Positions 1 to 9,998 are shown, numbered from the stretch's first letter. The stretch: DNA of 64,000 nt from Agarilytica rhodophyticola (GCF_002157225.2 NZ_CP020038.1:4928501-4992500); one strand, 5' to 3'. Numbers and translations: made by a program. Notes: generated from the sequence alone by a model not told the origin.

Positions 1-1278
1 GCTACCCGCCATGGCCGTCATAGCTTTTCAATTCTTCTATTTCAAGATCTTGCTGTCGTTCCGATTTTAATTTTACTTTCTTTATTTGGTCAAAAAGAAG
101 ATGGCAGTATCTTAGCCAGTATCACCGTCGCTTTACTTAATGCTGTCATTGCAATTGTATTGATTGTAGCAATTGGCCGCCTAGGTTTACGTAAACTATT
201 TGCAATAGCAGCGCATACTCATAGTATTGACGTATTCACTGCGATGACCCTGCTCACTATCCTTGCCATATCGATGCTAACAGGTGTCGCTGGGCTGTCG
301 ATGGCTCTGGGTGCATTTATGGCTGGGCTACTGCTTGCTGAAACAGAGTTTAGGCACCAAATAGAAGGCGAAATAGAACCCTTTAAAGGCTTGTTCCTGG
401 GCCTTTTCTTTATGTCAGTGGGAATGAATATCGATTTTGCTGTCGCCTTCGAAAATGGCTTATGGCTAATCGCGTCAGTATTTGGATTAATTCTACTAAA
501 AACATGTATTACTTTCGTCTGCGCATTGTTGTTTCGTATCGATCTTGCCAACGCTATTCGCTCAGCAATCTTGCTATCAGAGGCAGGAGAATTTGCCTTT
601 GTAGTTATCGGTCAGGCGACTTTGGTATATAACTTAGTGGATAACAGCATCGCACAATTCATGGTAGCCGTCGCAGGGATGTCCATGATGCTAACACCCG
701 CATTGGCTAGTATCGGCCAATGGGTGAGCAAGCGTATTCAACCAGAGCAAAGCATTGCTGTTACCGATACTGAACATGAAGATCTCCACGATCACATCAT
801 TATCGCCGGCTTTGGCAGAGTGGGGGCATCTGTTGCAGAAGTTTTACAATCACAAGCCATTCCCTATGTTGCCATCGATAATAATCCCGAGGAAGTATCC
901 CAGCACCATAAAACGGATAAACCTGTGTATGTCGGAGATGCATCCCGTACAGAAGTGTTAAAACACGTAGGTATTGAACGAGCATCGGCCTTATTAATTA
1001 CCATGAATGATGCAAAAAGTGCGCTTAAAACACTAGATATTGCCAAGCACCAATGGTCTGATTTAACGGTTATTGTGCGTGCCAGAGACACCAGCCATTC
1101 AGAAAATTTAATTGCCAGTGGTGCTAGCCGCATTGTTCCTGAAACTCTCGAAGCAAGTTTACAATTATCAAACTATGTATTAAGAGCCAGTGGCTATAGT
1201 CGTGATGAAGCTAATGACTGCATCGATAGCATTCGTCGAATAAAGTATAACCTCAGGCCCCCTGCAGCAGATAAATAA
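1..1278 (+). CDS. KefB/KefC-type cation:proton antiporter with RCK domain, 5' end outside the window
   Basis: The reading frame is open from base 1, so the gene starts upstream; 425 residues are visible. The first residues include the conserved LLFQDLAVVPIL stretch of CPA2 antiporters, followed by several hydrophobic segments containing GAFMAGLLLAET and the FKGLFLGLFFMSVGM motif of Kef proteins. From about residue 260 a cytosolic RCK/TrkA-N domain begins with HIIIAGFGRVG (nucleotide-binding Rossmann glycine motif). Family knowledge: inner-membrane potassium efflux or potassium/proton exchange gated by ligands on the RCK domain. Whether it is glutathione-gated KefC proper or a related paralogue cannot be told. 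The ABC ATPase gene follows after 14 bases and may be cotranscribed. Confidence 0.9.
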   Translation, partial: ATRHGRHSFSILLFQDLAVVPILILLSLFGQKEDGSILASITVALLNAVIAIVLIVAIGRLGLRKLFAIAAHTHSIDVFTAMTLLTILAISMLTGVAGLSMALGAFMAGLLLAETEFRHQIEGEIEPFKGLFLGLFFMSVGMNIDFAVAFENGLWLIASVFGLILLKTCITFVCALLFRIDLANAIRSAILLSEAGEFAFVVIGQATLVYNLVDNSIAQFMVAVAGMSMMLTPALASIGQWVSKRIQPEQSIAVTDTEHEDLHDHIIIAGFGRVGASVAEVLQSQAIPYVAIDNNPEEVSQHHKTDKPVYVGDASRTEVLKHVGIERASALLITMNDAKSALKTLDIAKHQWSDLTVIVRARDTSHSENLIASGASRIVPETLEASLQLSNYVLRASGYSRDEANDCIDSIRRIKYNLRPPAADK

Positions 1279-1292
1279 ACAAGACTTACACC

Positions 1293-2090
1293 ATGCCCTC
1301 CTCAATCCTTGACATTAAAAATGCGCGTGTATTCCGTGAATCTCATTGTGTATTTGACAATCTTTCTTTAAATATTAATGCCGGTGAACACGTCGCAATT
1401 TTAGGCCCTAATGGTGCGGGCAAAACTACCCTGCTTAAGTTGTTAACGCGAGAATTATATCCAGTGGTTCAAGCTGGCTCTCACGTTAAGTTATTCGGCG
1501 ATGACAAAGTCAATATTTGGAATTTAAGAAATAAAATAGGCGTCGTGTCTCATGAATTACAAAACCAATATCAAGCTATCGCTACAGGCTTAGATGTGGT
1601 GATGTCTGCATTTTTCGGTTCCATAGGTCTATACCGTCATCATCAGTACGATGAACAACAAGTCCATTTGGCAGAACAAGCCCTAGCTCGTTTACGTATC
1701 GAGTCACTTAGAGATAGGCAGTTTCTCCAACTTTCTACAGGGCAACAAAGGCGTTTGCTCATCGCCCGTGCAACCGTTCATAAACCAGAGGTCATCGTAC
1801 TGGATGAACCAAGCAGTGGCTTGGATATTAGTGCGGCCTTCCAAATTATTGAAGACTTGAGAGAGCTTGCTAAGCAAGGGATAAGCTTAATTTTAGTCAC
1901 CCACCATATCCAGGAAATCATTCCGGAGATTGAGCGTATCGTGATTCTTAAAGAAGGCAAGATTAATTTTGATGGCGATAAATCGGGAGCCCTCACCTCC
2001 CAGAGACTAAGTGAGGTGTTTCAGACGCCTATGCATGTCTCCCAAGAAGATGGCTATTATCAGTGGCGACCTGCCCGTTTTTTTACGTAA
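1293..2090 (+). CDS. ABC transporter ATP-binding protein, orphan single-domain
   Basis: A 265-residue single nucleotide-binding domain. Walker A GPNGAGKTT at residues 38-46, signature LSTGQ at 147-151, Walker B VIVLDEP at 167-173, and the switch histidine in LVTHH near 204. The overall form, with a basic RR after the signature, resembles the YlmA/ModF-like group of cytosolic ABC ATPases. No permease or binding-protein gene lies next to it, so the substrate is unknown; it could serve a transporter encoded elsewhere or have a non-transport role. It starts 14 bases after the antiporter stop codon on the same strand. The downstream gene is convergent. Confidence 0.85.
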   Translation: MPSSILDIKNARVFRESHCVFDNLSLNINAGEHVAILGPNGAGKTTLLKLLTRELYPVVQAGSHVKLFGDDKVNIWNLRNKIGVVSHELQNQYQAIATGLDVVMSAFFGSIGLYRHHQYDEQQVHLAEQALARLRIESLRDRQFLQLSTGQQRRLLIARATVHKPEVIVLDEPSSGLDISAAFQIIEDLRELAKQGISLILVTHHIQEIIPEIERIVILKEGKINFDGDKSGALTSQRLSEVFQTPMHVSQEDGYYQWRPARFFT

Positions 2091-2139
2091 TTTATCTCAT
2101 CCACCTAATCTACCTAAACTATTAATAGAGCCTAGATAT

Positions 2140-3801
2140 TTAGAGGGTTTTCAGGTACTCAACCAATGCCCATTTATCTGTTTCACTTAAGTCGGTGCCA
2201 AATAAATGCCCACTGTTGCTGTTGCCATATAAACGGGTATCAAACTTACTGGTAAAAGGCGCTTCGCTATGGATAAACCCTACTTTCTTAGGGTCGATTT
2301 CTTTATTACCCACATAAAAAACTTCAGGACGCAGCTCAACTTTTTGTAGCATATGATAAAGGGTGGGAATAGAGCCGTTATGAAGAAAAGGCCCAGTGGC
2401 CCATACACCATTAAGTGACCTAGCTTTATAAGCCTTGCGATCAAAATCGACACTTGCACTATAAACAGATTTTGCTTCAGCAATAAAGGCTGCAATGACT
2501 TGCAAGGGCTGATCAAGCATACTCCCCACCGTGGCATTTACCACCAGCTCTATTGTCGGCACTTCATCGGCAAATCGTTTACCTGCAATAACTCCCATTC
2601 TTTTTCCTTCAAGATAACCGGTATATGATTTTCGCGTAGAAAAATTCTCAGCCATCACAGGATCGGTACCAATTTCAGGGATATCAACTAACGTTGCTCG
2701 CAACTTTCTATTGCTATCAGTGCGATCAATAAGCTCATGACAAGACAAGCATTGTTGTCGATATATTTCTTCGCCTCTAGCTGCCCTGGTACGATCAATC
2801 GCACCCAAGATATGTTCCGGCCAGATTGGCGAGGTAAGACCTTGATACTGACTTTGAATATAGCCGAGGTTCACCATATCGATTGAAGAAGGATACCCCA
2901 TGCCCTTCCCTTTCATATCAATTTCGCCATAGACTGCCAATACTGTTGTGGCATTTTGCACTAACGGGCCTGGGTTAGTATTGGGTGCAGAGCCATTCCA
3001 TTGCACTAAATCTAAATGCTGGGCGTCCCAAAGCATAGGTATACTGACAGGAGCATTGGGCTGGCGTTTGTTTTCAGGTATTGCCATGGCAGAAGTAGTG
3101 ACCGCATTAAAAATCCGTCCAAAAGCATCTAAACGCCCATGGCCATAGGCTACATCTACTTGATTGACCGCAATCCTTTTAGCAAAGAAATCTGCACGTT
3201 CTTGTAGCGAAAGCTTGAGCATAGTTTTATCTTCTTCACTTTCAAGCTGTAAACGTTCTGCTAATCGATTAAATTTTTCTGCCTGTGCAAGTGTGGCATT
3301 TAGCGCATTACTTATTGCCCGTTCAAAGGATAGAAAATCCAACATGCCTGGTCCACCATCGATAACGATGCTACTATCTTGATAGGTGATCGAACTGGTA
3401 TGGCATGCCGCACAGGTCAACCCTACCCAGTCTTGCATCACATCCTCACTATACACCGCGAAGCCTATGGGTAAGCCAGCGGGGTTATTGGTTGCGGAAA
3501 GCTGAGGGATAAAACCCAGACGCTGCATGTGGATATCACTGCTCAGTAGCTCTTCACTTTCGGCAACCTCCAAACTGGTAAAAACCGAGTAAGGCATCAA
3601 TTTCGAGCCAAAACTTGCAAAATGCATTTGTTGACGGACATCTGGCGGCCAGTTTTGATCAAGAGAAATAATATCGTCGGCAAGACTATATTGATCAAAT
3701 GTTTCTTGTTGAGTCATCATGCCAAGACAGATAATTAGTACTACAACGGCAATGGCAAAGATAGATAACAGGAGAAAACCTAAAACCCTCAAAAGTCCCA
3801 T
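2140..3801 (-). CDS. RoxA-like di-haem c-type cytochrome
   Basis: About 553 residues from the ATG at 3801, preferred because GAGG lies 11 bases upstream and the protein then begins with a hydrophobic export/anchor segment (residues about 4-27). Two haem c motifs are visible, CAACH at 130-134 and CLSCH at 351-355. The C-terminal part contains LNGVWATGPFLHNGSIPTLY, characteristic of the di-haem cytochrome c peroxidase/rubber oxygenase (RoxA, RoxB) superfamily. Expected location is periplasmic or membrane-tethered. The activity may be peroxidase-like or dioxygenase-like; sequence alone does not decide. It is monocistronic, convergent with the ABC ATPase. A longer frame extends to 3870 but lacks a good start. 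Confidence 0.85.
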   Translation of the reverse strand: MGLLRVLGFLLLSIFAIAVVVLIICLGMMTQQETFDQYSLADDIISLDQNWPPDVRQQMHFASFGSKLMPYSVFTSLEVAESEELLSSDIHMQRLGFIPQLSATNNPAGLPIGFAVYSEDVMQDWVGLTCAACHTSSITYQDSSIVIDGGPGMLDFLSFERAISNALNATLAQAEKFNRLAERLQLESEEDKTMLKLSLQERADFFAKRIAVNQVDVAYGHGRLDAFGRIFNAVTTSAMAIPENKRQPNAPVSIPMLWDAQHLDLVQWNGSAPNTNPGPLVQNATTVLAVYGEIDMKGKGMGYPSSIDMVNLGYIQSQYQGLTSPIWPEHILGAIDRTRAARGEEIYRQQCLSCHELIDRTDSNRKLRATLVDIPEIGTDPVMAENFSTRKSYTGYLEGKRMGVIAGKRFADEVPTIELVVNATVGSMLDQPLQVIAAFIAEAKSVYSASVDFDRKAYKARSLNGVWATGPFLHNGSIPTLYHMLQKVELRPEVFYVGNKEIDPKKVGFIHSEAPFTSKFDTRLYGNSNSGHLFGTDLSETDKWALVEYLKTL

Positions 3802-3863
3802 GATCGCAATATCCTCGTTATTTTTAATAATCGATCCTGAAAATGTCCAAGCTGGTGGTTTAC

Positions 3864-3890
3864 AGAGCACCTCTCATATAGAGATGCTCT
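3864..3890. repeat. Imperfect inverted repeat upstream of the cytochrome gene
   Basis: AGAGCA and CTCT pair with AGAG and TGCTCT around a CATAT loop, interrupted by one C/A mismatch. It sits about 60 bases upstream of the chosen cytochrome start, inside a 306-base gap that otherwise shows no gene. It could be a regulator site or leader hairpin. Confidence 0.4.
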
Positions 3891-4107
3891 AAAGACAAAA
3901 CAGCTTATGTCTGCCTAACATTTCGATCACAAATGTACTGCCGATGTTTATGGCAGGCTGAGGTATATTATATTCAAAGACAAACTGGTTCAATTTTTGC
4001 TGATTCAATAGATAGATATTTGTTAACGCCAATTATTTGACCCTGATTTTGGCCTAACGAATTGCTGCTTTCGTTTAGAGTCTGAAATAGTCTATCAGCG
4101 GCAAGGT

Positions 4108-4662
4108 ATGTTAAGTTGTGAGTATGTTATGAGTATCGATTATTGGTTATTTCTCGACACTATTACCAAGGTTTGCCTCGGCATCGGCCTTACATTCGCC
4201 TGTTTTTGGTTTAATAAACTTTGGCGTGATCATCAGTCGCCTAACAAGCTAAAGCCTGAGCAAAAAAAGCTGCATTTGCTAGAAGAGATTTCATCAGAAG
4301 TGGGTCGGGTAAATCACAGTTTCGCCAAGTATTCAGCATTAGTCATAGAATCTACTCGTTTCGGCAAACGCTGGCCACCTGCTAGAAAAGCGGAGCTGGA
4401 AAGAATTAATGAAGAACTTGTTTACGAATTTGATAAACTTGCTGCCGCCGAAGCAAAGTTGTTAATGCTGGGGGAAAAAACGATGGAAAAAACTTTGCGC
4501 CTTTATGCTGCAAAAATCGCTTTTTTTCGAAAGCAAGTGTACATTGGTCGAGAAGATATTACCGAACAGGAAATTGCCGATATAAAATCCACCATCATGC
4601 AACTGCGTGAACAATTCTACGACCTTCTTAGTCGTCGCTACGACAGATTATTGGCAGCATAA
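4108..4662 (+). CDS. Hypothetical membrane-anchored coiled-coil protein
   Basis: Not recognised. 184 residues (177 if it starts at the second ATG, 4129; neither start has a convincing ribosome binding site). Residues about 10-35 form one hydrophobic segment (FLDTITKVCLGIGLTFACFW), so the protein is probably anchored in the inner membrane. The rest is charged and helical, rich in Lys, Glu and Leu, with heptad-like spacing suggesting a coiled coil. It is a single gene, convergent with the PilZ gene 25 bases downstream. Confidence 0.65.
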   Translation: MLSCEYVMSIDYWLFLDTITKVCLGIGLTFACFWFNKLWRDHQSPNKLKPEQKKLHLLEEISSEVGRVNHSFAKYSALVIESTRFGKRWPPARKAELERINEELVYEFDKLAAAEAKLLMLGEKTMEKTLRLYAAKIAFFRKQVYIGREDITEQEIADIKSTIMQLREQFYDLLSRRYDRLLAA

Positions 4663-4687
4663 AGGCCATTGCTTTTAGCTCAAGGAT

Positions 4688-5158
4688 TTAATCACAATTA
4701 GGAAATTTAGCAGCATACTTCGCTATCCACTCTCGGGCAGCTTCGTCACTTGTCAATTTTCTTCCATGAGTCTGCAACATCTGCGAGCGGTAATGCTCGA
4801 TATAACAAATTTGCTCAATCATTCTGACACTGTACTGAGTTGAATGATCAGCAAATGAAACACCTACAGCGTAGCCACTTTCTTCTTTTTGACACCAAGC
4901 AACAGTGCCATCTGCACTAAAAGGGCAGGCTTTAATATCGATTTCAATATGAATATTACTCCCCATTTTTAAAGGGGTTTTAGAGACAAAACAAAGGCCA
5001 CCATGGCTAATATTTTTTAATCTATCGGACTTTGACAATGGGATATTTTGAGAAAACTTTATCGGAACGTCGGAAGGATGACGAATAAAACGTCGCATGG
5101 CCGCGGACTCGAAGTCAGAACTGCTTAGCGCAGAAACGTCTACATTAGAAACTAACAT
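4688..5158 (-). CDS. PilZ domain protein
   Basis: Contains both c-di-GMP binding signatures of PilZ: the RRFIRHP arginine motif and NISHGG (the D/NxSxxG motif about 25 residues later). Expected role is as a cytosolic c-di-GMP receptor or adaptor for motility or exopolysaccharide. The start is uncertain. The frame is open up to a TTG at 5257; ATGs at 5158 and 5098 are possible and none has a clear ribosome binding site. The ATG at 5098 would start directly at the RRFIRHP motif, common in this family. It follows rnhB on the same strand after an AT-rich gap, so it may be a separate unit. Confidence 0.8.
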   Translation of the reverse strand: MLVSNVDVSALSSSDFESAAMRRFIRHPSDVPIKFSQNIPLSKSDRLKNISHGGLCFVSKTPLKMGSNIHIEIDIKACPFSADGTVAWCQKEESGYAVGVSFADHSTQYSVRMIEQICYIEHYRSQMLQTHGRKLTSDEAAREWIAKYAAKFPNCD

Positions 5159-5377
5159 ACCATGATCAGCACAGAAATTTAATTTGAGCTTACACCCTAA
5201 GCTCAGATTAAAAAAACCTTTGCCATAATATTCCTTTACCACGACATAAAAAAACAAAGATTAAATTGTTAGTTATACTTTTGTATTAAAAGAATAAATG
5301 TATTTTTTTGTCGTACTTAATGTTAGTTATAGCTTACAAAGTAAAAAATGTCATTGTCATTTAAAAAAATATTTTTA

Positions 5378-5980
5378 CTAACATTTATCAAGAATCTTTT
5401 TAACAGGGGCATAGGATCGGCGATGAATAGCACAGGGCCCGAACTCTTTTAATGCATCCATATGGGTCTTTGTGGGGTAACCTTTGTGCTTGGCAAAACC
5501 ATAGTTCGGATATTGTTTATCAAACGCTACCATTTCGTTATCACGTGCAACTTTCGCCAGGATCGACGCTGCACTTATTTCTTCAACAAGGCTATCTCCC
5601 TGAACAACGGCTTCAGAAGAATACTGCCATTTAGGTAGTTTATTGCCATCAACAAAAACATGCTCAGGGACAATGCTAAGTCCATCAACGGCACGCTTCA
5701 TTGCCAGTAAGCTTGCATGTAAAATATTTAGCTCGTCAATCTCCGCTACACTTGCACGGGCAATACACCATGCGGCAGATTGTTGCTTTATTTGCTCACT
5801 TAGGTTTTGACGTTTTTTCTCGGTAAGCTTTTTAGAATCATTTAACCCTACGATACCGTGATCTTTACCTAGAATAACAGCAGCTGCTACAACGTCACCG
5901 GCAAGGGGCCCTCGTCCAACTTCATCGGTACCTGCAACTATCATATTGTTTGTTTCTATAGTAAAAAGATCGGCTGTCAT
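5378..5980 (-). CDS. rnhB: Ribonuclease HII
   Basis: 200 residues. Residues 16-27 carry [12 protein letters not shown], the catalytic Asp-Glu and glycine signature of RNase HII, and [10 protein letters not shown] follows. It removes RNA from RNA:DNA hybrids, including single misincorporated ribonucleotides. Its ATG overlaps the lpxB stop codon by one base (TAATG), indicating translational coupling. This is the last gene of the rpsB-to-rnhB run; in Escherichia coli dnaE and accA follow, but here they do not. Confidence 0.97.
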   Translation of the reverse strand: MTADLFTIETNNMIVAGTDEVGRGPLAGDVVAAAVILGKDHGIVGLNDSKKLTEKKRQNLSEQIKQQSAAWCIARASVAEIDELNILHASLLAMKRAVDGLSIVPEHVFVDGNKLPKWQYSSEAVVQGDSLVEEISAASILAKVARDNEMVAFDKQYPNYGFAKHKGYPTKTHMDALKEFGPCAIHRRSYAPVKKILDKC

Positions 5981-7125
5981 TATGAGTTCTTTAGTAGATT
6001 TTCAACCGCTGAAGCAGCCGTTTCATCGGCATTTTTTTTCAGCGTTTGATGTATGGATACGTATTCGTTAATAAGTTGCTGTTGCCTTGAATCATCGTTC
6101 AAAGCTTTAATAATTTCAGCACTTATATTCTCAGGCGTTGCTTGATCTTGCAGTAATTCAGGTACAAGTGATTTACCAGCGAGTAGGTTTGGCAAACCGA
6201 CATATTTAGACTTCACCAGACGTTTGAGCAACCAAAAAGTAAGACCTGCAACGCGATAAGCAATAACCATAGGGCGTTTCAATAACAATGCTTCTAGTGT
6301 GCTGGTGCCAGAAGCAATCAGGACAACATCGGCCACGGCCATAACATCATGAGAATTGGCTTTTGATAATTGCACATTGAGTTTGGGAAAATCAGACACA
6401 ATACTCGTTATTTGCTCATAGCGTGCATTGTTAGCCGCCGGAATCAGAACATGAATATTCGGGTCGTTGGCCCGACATAACTCTGCCGCTTGCAAAAAAG
6501 TACGGCATAGTTTCTCAACTTCTGACTTGCGACTGCCAGGAAGAATTGCTAGATATTTTCCCTCAGCATCTAAGCCTAACTGTTGCCTTTTCTCATACTT
6601 TTTATCTTCTAAAGGTATCTGGTCAGCAAGGGTATGACCAACACACACCACTGGTACACGGTGATCCTGATAAAAAGCAGCCTCAAAAGGAAATAAAGTC
6701 AGCATCAAATCCACAGCGCGCGCTATCTTTTTAACGCGACCTTGCCTCCACGCCCAGACAGAAGGACTGACATAGTGGACAGTCTTAACGCCCTTTTCTC
6801 TAAGGGCAAGCTCTAAAGATAAATTAAAGTCTGGAGCATCAATACCAATAAAAACATCGGGTGGATTTTGGCTATAGCGCAGACGTAAAGATTTTCGAAT
6901 CCCAAGCAGCTCAGGCAAACGTTTGAGGGGCTCTATCAATCCCATTACCGCCAGGCGATCCATTGCATGATGAGAGATGAACCCTTCTGCCAGCATACGA
7001 CGCCCACCCACACCTTCGAAAATGCAATCAGGGTAGCGCGCTTTTAGGGCTTTAATTAGACCAGTACCGAGTAAATCACCAGAGTCTTCACCAACAACAA
7101 TGGCGATACGAGAAGGAGATTTCAT
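5980..7125 (-). CDS. lpxB: Lipid-A-disaccharide synthase
   Basis: 381 residues, usual length for the family. Opens with [14 protein letters not shown] and contains [10 protein letters not shown] and the C-terminal donor-site stretch [22 protein letters not shown] typical of this GT19 enzyme. It joins UDP-diacylglucosamine to lipid X to form the lipid A disaccharide at the cytosolic face of the inner membrane. It lies between lpxA and rnhB in the lipid A part of the operon, overlapping rnhB by one base. Confidence 0.97.
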   Translation of the reverse strand: MKSPSRIAIVVGEDSGDLLGTGLIKALKARYPDCIFEGVGGRRMLAEGFISHHAMDRLAVMGLIEPLKRLPELLGIRKSLRLRYSQNPPDVFIGIDAPDFNLSLELALREKGVKTVHYVSPSVWAWRQGRVKKIARAVDLMLTLFPFEAAFYQDHRVPVVCVGHTLADQIPLEDKKYEKRQQLGLDAEGKYLAILPGSRKSEVEKLCRTFLQAAELCRANDPNIHVLIPAANNARYEQITSIVSDFPKLNVQLSKANSHDVMAVADVVLIASGTSTLEALLLKRPMVIAYRVAGLTFWLLKRLVKSKYVGLPNLLAGKSLVPELLQDQATPENISAEIIKALNDDSRQQQLINEYVSIHQTLKKNADETAASAVENLLKNS

Positions 7126-7158
7126 AGTTGGGTTGAGCCCTAAAAATGTGGCAATTAA

Positions 7159-7938
7159 TTAACGGACAATCCCACGCTTAGAGCTTGTTAGGGAATCGTA
7201 AAGTACTTTTATTTCACCGTCATCAGGTAAGAGAAGTAGCTCTTCCATTGCATTTTCTAGGGTTAATCCACGGCGATAAATAATTTTAAAAGCTTTGTTG
7301 AGATTGGTTATCTGTTCTTTGCTAAAACCACGACGTTTTAAACCCTCTGCATTAATACTGCGAGCAGCAGCAGGGGCACCAGCAACAGTAACAAACGCCG
7401 GTATATCTTTTCCGACAGCGCTTCCCATCCCTGTAAAGCTATGAGCACCGATATAACAGTATTGATGTACCAAAGTATAGCCACTTAAAATAGACCAGTC
7501 CCCAACATCCACATGACCCGCCAAGGAAGCGTTATTAACAAAGATGCAGTGATTACCGACTCGGCTGTCATGGCCAATATGAACATAGGCCATCAACAAA
7601 TTATCGTTACCAATCACAGTCTCAGATGCATCCTGGACAGTGCCTCGATGAATGGTCACTCCCTCGCGAATAACATTGTTATCTCCAATAATAAGGCGAG
7701 TATCTTCGCCTTTATATTTAAGATCCGGCGTGTCTTCTCCAATCGAAGAGAATTGCAAGATGCGATTATTCTTTCCGATCGTAGTAGAGCCTTTAACAAC
7801 AACATGGGAGGCAATCTCGGTATTATCACCAATTTTAACTCCAGCTCCAATAATGGACCACGGGCCAATTTTAACCCCTTCGCCAATTTCAGCACTGGGA
7901 TCAATAATAGCTCTGTTATCTACTGTTTGATCAGTCAT
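7159..7938 (-). CDS. lpxA: UDP-N-acetylglucosamine acyltransferase
   Basis: 259 residues built of hexapeptide repeats (for example IDPSAEIGEGVKIGPWSIIG) forming a left-handed beta helix, followed by a helical C-terminal domain. The YVHIGHDSRVG segment holds the conserved catalytic-region histidine. First step of lipid A synthesis, transferring hydroxyacyl chains from ACP. Positioned as usual between fabZ and lpxB, which compete for or consume the same hydroxyacyl-ACP pool. Confidence 0.97.
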   Translation of the reverse strand: MTDQTVDNRAIIDPSAEIGEGVKIGPWSIIGAGVKIGDNTEIASHVVVKGSTTIGKNNRILQFSSIGEDTPDLKYKGEDTRLIIGDNNVIREGVTIHRGTVQDASETVIGNDNLLMAYVHIGHDSRVGNHCIFVNNASLAGHVDVGDWSILSGYTLVHQYCYIGAHSFTGMGSAVGKDIPAFVTVAGAPAAARSINAEGLKRRGFSKEQITNLNKAFKIIYRRGLTLENAMEELLLLPDDGEIKVLYDSLTSSKRGIVR

Positions 7939-7962
7939 AGGTGATTGCTATCTGCCTTGGTA

Positions 7963-8400
7963 TTAAACTGCTCTATCAGCACACATGATAGTAGCGCTCG
8001 TCACTAATTCATCATCCACTTTAGCAACACATTCAAATTTCCAGATGCCTCTTTTTTCTGAAACAATCTTAGCTTCAAAAAACACTCTATCACCAGGAAT
8101 AACCAAGCGCTTAAAGCGCACATTATCGATACCTGCAAACAGATAAATCGAACCATCATCAGGTGTTTTGCCCATGGTTTTAAATCCTAGAACACCACAG
8201 GCTTGAGCCATTGCTTCAATCAACATGACACCAGGAAAAACTGGATAGTGAGGAAAATGACCTTCAAAAACCTCTTCATTAACAGAGATATTTTTATAGG
8301 CAAGTATTCTTTTGCCTTCTTCGAGTTCAACGACCCTATCAATGAGTAAAAACGGATAACGATGAGGAAGATATTTACGAATTTCAACTACATCCATCAT
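7963..8400 (-). CDS. fabZ: 3-hydroxyacyl-ACP dehydratase FabZ
   Basis: 145 residues, single hot-dog domain. The active site appears as [11 protein letters not shown] with the catalytic histidine at residue 48, and the glutamate of LIEAMAQ near residue 62. It dehydrates 3-hydroxyacyl-ACP in fatty acid elongation. Its position between lpxD and lpxA is the standard gammaproteobacterial order and ties membrane phospholipid and lipid A supply. The gap to lpxD is 59 bases. Confidence 0.97.
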   Translation of the reverse strand: MMDVVEIRKYLPHRYPFLLIDRVVELEEGKRILAYKNISVNEEVFEGHFPHYPVFPGVMLIEAMAQACGVLGFKTMGKTPDDGSIYLFAGIDNVRFKRLVIPGDRVFFEAKIVSEKRGIWKFECVAKVDDELVTSATIMCADRAV

Positions 8401-8459
8401 TTATAATGTGCCCCAGAAATAAATAAATTATTGTTAATAAACGATTAGAAAAAATGTTT

Positions 8460-9485
8460 TTATGTTTGTTGTAACTTTTCCAGCCGCTTCAAGCGATTAA
8501 CAACATCGTCTAATTGCCGATATCTAACTGAACATTTTCGCCATTTCGGAGCTTCTTGCATGGGCGTATTAGAACCATAAACACCTGGTTTTTTTGTACC
8601 TGAAGTTACTACGGTGCCACCTAAGAAATGACTATTATCTACAATATTAAGATGCCCACTCATACCTACAGCGCCACCTAAGGTACAGTTCTTACCAATC
8701 TTGGTACTGCCTGCAATACCTGCACAACCTGCAATTGCAGTGTTTTCACCAACTTCAACATTGTGAGCAACTTGAACCTGGTTGTCGATAATGGCGCCAT
8801 CTTTGACCAAAGTATCGGATATTGCGCCGCGATCAATGGTTGTGCTCGCACCAATTTCCACGTGATCACCAATAATGACGCGGCCATTTTGATGAATTTT
8901 AACCCAACCGTTAGAGGAAGGAGCAAAACCAAAGCCATCCGCACCAATAACACTATTACTATGTATAGTGACGTAATTGCCGACAATAATATCGTGATAA
9001 ATGCTGACATTGGCGTAGATGATACAGTGATTACCTAACTTACTATTGGCAGAAATAACAACACCCGGATAAATTTCACAGCCATCGCCAATGATGACGT
9101 TATCCTCAATAACACTATTGGCTCCGACGGATACATTATTGCCAATAACTGCCGAATCGGCGATCACCGCGGACGGATGTATACTGTTAGAGGGTGCAGG
9201 CTTAGTACTAAAAAGAGCGCTAATTTTAGCGTATGCAAGATAGGGATCATCTACTATCAACGCATTACCACTATAATCTTCGGCAAATTCTTCCGTCAAA
9301 ATAACAGCGCAAGCTTCTGTACTGCCAAGGTATGACTTATAGCTTTTTGAAGACAAGAAAGTCAGATCATTTGCTGTTGCATCAGCTAACGAACACAACC
9401 GAGTAACGGTACTTTGTCCATCGCCACGCAGATCAGCACCAATAGCCTTGGCAACTTCGTCCAGAGTCAATGTCTTATGCATCAA
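8460..9485 (-). CDS. lpxD: UDP-3-O-acylglucosamine N-acyltransferase
   Basis: 341 residues. An N-terminal uridine-binding domain of about 100 residues is followed by hexapeptide repeats (SAVIADSAVIGNNVSVGANS) and a short helical end (VNRLKRLEKLQ). The catalytic-region histidine lies in QVQVAHNVEVGENTAIAG. Adds the second hydroxyacyl chain in lipid A synthesis. Starts ten bases after the skp stop codon, consistent with one transcript. Confidence 0.97.
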   Translation of the reverse strand: MMHKTLTLDEVAKAIGADLRGDGQSTVTRLCSLADATANDLTFLSSKSYKSYLGSTEACAVILTEEFAEDYSGNALIVDDPYLAYAKISALFSTKPAPSNSIHPSAVIADSAVIGNNVSVGANSVIEDNVIIGDGCEIYPGVVISANSKLGNHCIIYANVSIYHDIIVGNYVTIHSNSVIGADGFGFAPSSNGWVKIHQNGRVIIGDHVEIGASTTIDRGAISDTLVKDGAIIDNQVQVAHNVEVGENTAIAGCAGIAGSTKIGKNCTLGGAVGMSGHLNIVDNSHFLGGTVVTSGTKKPGVYGSNTPMQEAPKWRKCSVRYRQLDDVVNRLKRLEKLQQT

Positions 9486-9494
9486 TGCTCAGGC

Positions 9495-9998
9495 CTACTT
9501 CAATTTATCGATTTCTGCTGTGATGTCCGCAGTAATATCTGCTGCTGGCTTAGAGATATAACTGACTTGCTTTCTCAATACTAAGTCGATATCTTTTTTA
9601 TCAATATATGTTGTCAGGGCTTTTTGCAGTTTAGGTTGCATTTCAACGCTAATAGCCTGCATAAGGGCACTATTCTCGGCTTGTAATTTTTGTGCTGCAA
9701 GCTTGAGATCGGCCTGGATATATTCAATTTTCTTACGTTGTTCTGCTTTTTCTGCATCGCTCCATGTAAGGCCTTTGGAAGATGCTTCTTTGCTTAAAGC
9801 TTCTAGATCTGCACGTAAACTTTCTGCTTGAGTCAACATGCGGGCATACTCAGGCTTGGCTTTAAGCTGCTCGATTTTTTGCTTGGCACTCTTGGTTTTC
9901 AATAGCGCTTCTTCGTGGTCAAAAACAACGATGCTTCCCGCTAAAGTTAACTGACTAAAGGCTAAGAAAGCAGCCGCTAGTAAGGATTTTTTAAACAT
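9495..9998 (-). CDS. skp: Periplasmic chaperone Skp/OmpH
   Basis: 167 residues. N-terminal signal peptide (KKSLLAAAFLAFSQLTLAGS) followed by a highly charged Lys/Glu/Ala helical body and a C-terminal ADITAEIDKLK end. Skp trimers hold unfolded outer-membrane proteins in the periplasm for BamA. GGGAGTG lies upstream of the ATG as ribosome binding site. The 372-base gap to bamA is longer than usual and may hold a separate promoter. Confidence 0.92.
   Translation of the reverse strand: MFKKSLLAAAFLAFSQLTLAGSIVVFDHEEALLKTKSAKQKIEQLKAKPEYARMLTQAESLRADLEALSKEASSKGLTWSDAEKAEQRKKIEYIQADLKLAAQKLQAENSALMQAISVEMQPKLQKALTTYIDKKDIDLVLRKQVSYISKPAADITADITAEIDKLK

Noticed and set aside
7513-7944. Asn/Ser/Ile-rich plus-strand frame opposite lpxA
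   Set aside because: It is a shadow of the hexapeptide repeats on the other strand, with no ribosome binding site and unlikely composition.
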